Of a stretch of DNA of 64,000 nucleotides, positions 61,403-64,000 are shown in pieces. This DNA comes from Gp1-AA133 sp964641665 (lineage in GTDB: Bacteria; Acidobacteriota; Terriglobia; Terriglobales; Acidobacteriaceae): contig CAZXKO010000113.1 of the NCBI GenBank assembly GCA_964641665.1, positions 37,545 to 101,544 of the forward strand. The letters run 5' to 3'. Positions within the stretch are counted from its first letter, which is position 1. Each line of letters starts with the position of its first letter. The notes below the pieces were generated by a model, which worked only from the letters and a program-made list of their open reading frames with translations, was not told the origin of the DNA and searched no databases. The translations under genes and the position numbers were made by a program.

Positions 61403-62419
61403 CTAGTTCGGTCTGCCCGACCACGTGTACTGCCATGAGACTGCCAAGCTATCGAAATTGCCACCGATGCGAACATAGTCTCCCTTACTAAAGCTCGCTT
61501 TGATCGACTGGTGGCGGCTCACCGGAATGGCTGCTGTGACTCCAATGCGCGAAGCCGTCTGCCTGGTAGCGGGGTTCGATTTGCCGTCCATACTCGTTGT
61601 CCCCCCGAACCAGAAATTGCCATCCAGCGAGAACCAAAGGGTCGGCTTCCCGCGGTAATGCTTCACGTCATAACTCAAGTGACCTTCGAATGAACCGTAT
61701 GGGCTTTTCGTCTGCGGCTGGGGTGTAGGAATCGAATAGAATTCCTGATTGGTGGTGAAGAAGACTGCCCCAGCGTAGCCATCGAGAATCCATTTCTCGC
61801 GAAAGCGCTGGGAATAACCAAACTCCGGTTTGAAGGCCCAGCGGTTAATCCCCCAGTTGATCAGTTTCGTGGGATCGTACTGGCCGGTCGGGGTGATCAC
61901 TTTCAGGCTGACACCCAACACCACCGTTTGCTTCCACTTCGCGAACTGCGAGATGGGCATCGCGGGCCCACCCTTGAGATTCACGGAAAGGCGAAATCCT
62001 GAATCGAACAGACCGGAGCGGTAAATCTGCTTGTCCGTGCCGAGCACCGATCCCTGAAATGTTCCGACGCCGTAGGGCAGCCACGCTGCGATGTTGGCGG
62101 AGCGGTCAAAGAAGCTGAAGGAATGATAAAGGCTGAAAATCGGCACACTGTAAGTGCCGGTGGCACCTGTAACGGGAACCACCCCGTTGAAATCCAGGCC
62201 GCCGTGGTAAAAGGAGTACGTTAGGTTGATCGCGTTGGAATGAAGCGGGGTGATCAGGTAGGCGCGAGGCGCGAGATCCTGTGCCCAGCAGGAATGCAGG
62301 AACATCTGGGGGAGAATCGTAAGAAACAACAGTCTTATGATGCAACTGCGGCTCTTTGCGATCTTGCACTCACTCCTTCCGCGACGGGAGCACCGTGCTT
62401 GGCGTGTGCCCCGAGGCAC
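61403..62419 (-). CDS. Outer-membrane protein of the MetA phenol-pathway (transporter-like) family
   Basis: Up to 338 residues. After a signal-like segment (IIRLLFLTILPQMFLHSCWAQD, about 27-48) the chain has the alternating pattern of an outer-membrane beta barrel. The block GVSLKVITPTGQYDPTKLINWGINRWAFKPEFGYS and the end FSKGDYVRIGGNFDSLAVSWQYTW match the Phenol_MetA_deg family, which has been linked to uptake of hydrophobic compounds. The start is unclear: the longest frame opens with GTG at 62419 without a good ribosome site. It is a single leftward gene. Confidence 0.82.
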   Translation of the reverse strand: MPRGTRQARCSRRGRSECKIAKSRSCIIRLLFLTILPQMFLHSCWAQDLAPRAYLITPLHSNAINLTYSFYHGGLDFNGVVPVTGATGTYSVPIFSLYHSFSFFDRSANIAAWLPYGVGTFQGSVLGTDKQIYRSGLFDSGFRLSVNLKGGPAMPISQFAKWKQTVVLGVSLKVITPTGQYDPTKLINWGINRWAFKPEFGYSQRFREKWILDGYAGAVFFTTNQEFYSIPTPQPQTKSPYGSFEGHLSYDVKHYRGKPTLWFSLDGNFWFGGTTSMDGKSNPATRQTASRIGVTAAIPVSRHQSIKASFSKGDYVRIGGNFDSLAVSWQYTWSGRPN

Positions 62420-62726
62420 TCACAATCTATAGGCACCATGCCGCCCCGATCACTGGCAGAACTGACAGCCCGCCCGAAAATCGTCGGGGCTTGCGGAATT
62501 GTTCCCGAGTCACGCTAGTGCTCACCAAGCAGGAAGTAAACCCACAGCCGAGCCGGGAGAGGAGCTGGATAGTTTACGAAACCAGGCGTTCTCACCAGCT
62601 TGCGCCGTTTGTTCGCCAAAATCCGGCCCATTGACTGCAAGGCGATTTATCACCAACTGAGGCCGCAAACGACGCTTCCCAGAAGTGGTGTTCACGGAAT
62701 TGGCAAGTGCTCCCATGTGGTCGCCC
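62420..62726. other. Divergent gap between outer-membrane protein and TonB-family fragment
   Basis: About 300 bases with no credible gene or clear promoter. It must contain the promoters of both flanking genes. Confidence 0.4.
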
Positions 62727-63437
62727 ATGAAGAAGCTGGTCCTAGCGACTGCTCTGTTCCTCTGCAGCCTCTCCCCGGTGGTTGGCGCTACCGACCCCGC
62801 TGCACAGCAATTACTCGTCACGGCCAAGCAGCAGGCAAGTCTCTTTCACGATCAAGCTAGTCCATTTCAAATTGATGTCGATTTCGTTGCGCAGATAAAC
62901 GCTCGTACCCAAGGGCATCTGACCCTCAAATGGGAAGCAAAAGACCGCTGGTTGCGCAAGATCGTCATGGACCGTTTCGAGCAAATCCAAATTCGGAATG
63001 GTGACAGGCGGCTCTACACCAGCCGCAATTTAGTTTTCACCCCAGTACGAATTGGAGAACTCATCAGTTTGCTTCAGTTCGCGGAGGGCTCTGCAGGGCT
63101 TCTAGTAAAGAAACAGAAACAACGCGTAGAAAATGGCGTCGAGATCACCTGTCTACAAGTCGAACAAGAAAACGTCAAGGCCAAACCGCATGAAGTCTGC
63201 GTGAATCCTGCCTCGCACGAGATCTTAAGAGATGAATGGCAGGAACCACCAGATGAGCGGCGCAAAGAGCAGTGCTCGGACTACTTCGACTTTGGAAGCC
63301 ACCATTATCCACGCAAACTTCAACTCTTAGTAAACGGGAGCGTGGTTATTACAGCGAACGTCCAAGATCTGACAAAGACCGTCTTCGACCTGGCGTTGCT
63401 CCTTCCTTCGAAAGGGGCGATTGAGCGTCCTGACTGA
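62727..63437 (+). CDS. Exported protein resembling the N-terminal half of a TonB-family protein, C-terminus cut off
   Basis: About 236 residues from the ATG at 62727, which opens a signal peptide (KKLVLATALFLCSLSPVVGA). The domain that follows (FQIDVDFVAQINARTQGHLTLKWEAKDRW, RIGELISLLQFAEGS, KLQLLVNGSVVITANVQDLTK) resembles the periplasmic domain that in related Acidobacteriota proteins, as I recall them, precedes a TonB C-terminal domain. Here the reading frame stops 18 residues after TVFDLALLL, and the DNA changes to a recombinase remnant. The TonB domain is missing, so the gene is probably truncated by an insertion or rearrangement. Confidence 0.7.
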   Translation: MKKLVLATALFLCSLSPVVGATDPAAQQLLVTAKQQASLFHDQASPFQIDVDFVAQINARTQGHLTLKWEAKDRWLRKIVMDRFEQIQIRNGDRRLYTSRNLVFTPVRIGELISLLQFAEGSAGLLVKKQKQRVENGVEITCLQVEQENVKAKPHEVCVNPASHEILRDEWQEPPDERRKEQCSDYFDFGSHHYPRKLQLLVNGSVVITANVQDLTKTVFDLALLLPSKGAIERPD

Positions 63438-63882
63438 CGGATCCGTCACCGACATCCGGCTCATCGGCACCGCACGCAAACGCGGGGAACCTGAGGCTGG
63501 CTGGGTTTTCCCGTCCTCGTCTCGCGAGGGTCACTTCAACAAGGACACGGCAAAGGATCAGCACGCAAAGGCGATCCAGAGGGCGAACTGCGTAGCGAGG
63601 AAGAACGGCACGCGGGAGTTGGTTTCCTTTCAGCCCTACGTCCTCCGCCACGCCGCTCTAACGCAATTGGCGCAAGCTGGGTGCGATGCCTTCACGCTAG
63701 CCCGTATCGCGGGGCACAGTTCAATCACGATCACGCAGCGATACATCCACCCGCAGGCGGATGCGATAGAACGGGCGTTTGCGCCTCTAGCCGCTGCATC
63801 GGTGACCAGTGCTGAGACGCAAAAATCCGAGCAGGTGGGCACAAATTTGGGCACAGTCAGCTGGGGTGAACCCCTGGGTTGA
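63421..63882 (+). pseudogene. C-terminal remnant of a tyrosine recombinase/integrase
   Basis: About 153 codons with the catalytic C-terminal blocks only: GWVFPSSSREGHFNKDTAKDQHAKA, the second arginine in YVLRHAALTQLAQAG, the GHSS histidine and the nucleophile tyrosine in QRYIHPQADA. The N-terminal core-binding domain and the first catalytic Arg are absent, and the frame has only a TTG at its edge, so it is not a working enzyme. It overlaps the truncated TonB-family gene by 17 bases in another frame. Probably the scar of an integrated element. Confidence 0.8.
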
Positions 63883-63958
63883 GACAAACTATGTAGGCAC
63901 ACCTGCTGTAGCTTCGTTTTCTGAACCCTTCCATTGAGACAATCTATCGTTGGCACAT
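63879..63958. repeat. Imperfect direct repeat next to the recombinase remnant
   Basis: TTGAGACAAACTATGTAGGC at 63879 and TTGAGACAATCTATCGTTGG at 63934 both continue into CACA; each unit is about 24 bases and they are 55 bases apart. The first begins at the recombinase stop codon. They may be recombinase-binding or attachment-site sequences. Confidence 0.5.
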
Positions 63959-64000
63959 TTGGCATTCATCGATTCGTCTCACTGATTTTCTTCAGCAGGG

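Overview
The window looks like a chromosomal segment of a soil-type Acidobacteriota bacterium, probably class Terriglobia. This is inferred from gene content and was not tested by phylogeny. The pointers are GC-rich coding DNA, an Oar-type TonB-dependent receptor with a carboxypeptidase-regulatory N-terminus, three Tat-exported CRTAC1 (FG-GAP plus ASPIC/UnbV) proteins beside large TPR proteins, several TonB C-terminal domain proteins, a DUF3179 protein, and short dispersed intergenic repeats. I saw no rRNA, tRNA or CRISPR array.

Layout. 1-3890: end of a cytochrome c oxidase operon (probable subunit II tail, subunit I, two subunit III-like proteins, subunit IV, a small CxxC membrane protein). 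3962-10269: a secretory-lipase-like protein that has lost its catalytic Ser and His, a decayed beta-propeller pseudogene, a metallophosphoesterase, a membrane-anchored protein, an Rrf2 regulator with three cysteines, a secreted TonB-C protein and a zinc-ribbon/SnoaL-like protein. 10350-12211: a HAD phosphatase and a DUF3179 membrane protein whose frame is interrupted by one TGA exactly at the first Cys of its conserved CxxC. A hairpin with a GGUCU apical loop follows the TGA, so this is a strong selenoprotein candidate. 12353-17708: a minor-pilin operon (GspH/FimU, PilV, PilW, PilX-like). 18126-27741: a receiver plus double-PilZ protein, UDP-glucuronate decarboxylase and UDP-glucose dehydrogenase (UDP-xylose supply), an MFS transporter, a GAF-TonB fusion, proC and lhgO. 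28196-39171: a giant BNR/Ig-like exported protein, an orphan ModC-like ATPase, a GT39-type membrane glycosyltransferase, a DUF3467 protein and a membrane-fused spermidine-synthase-like protein.

39381-59544 reads as a plant-polysaccharide locus. It holds two GH51 alpha-L-arabinofuranosidases, a GH5-like hydrolase, an Oar-like TonB receptor, two TPR proteins and three CRTAC1 proteins. A LacI-type operator sits between divergent promoters of the first GH51 and the GH5-like gene. The receptor would import oligosaccharides released by the hydrolases; the CRTAC1 and TPR proteins are candidate surface or periplasmic partners in place of SusD. That role is inference.

59914-64000: a beta-carbonic anhydrase, a small hypothetical protein, an outer-membrane MetA-type protein, a TonB-family protein cut off at its C-terminus, and abutting it the C-terminal remnant of a tyrosine recombinase followed by an imperfect direct repeat. 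This is the only clear mobile-DNA scar. Five copies of one dispersed repeat and three local tandem repeats lie between genes.
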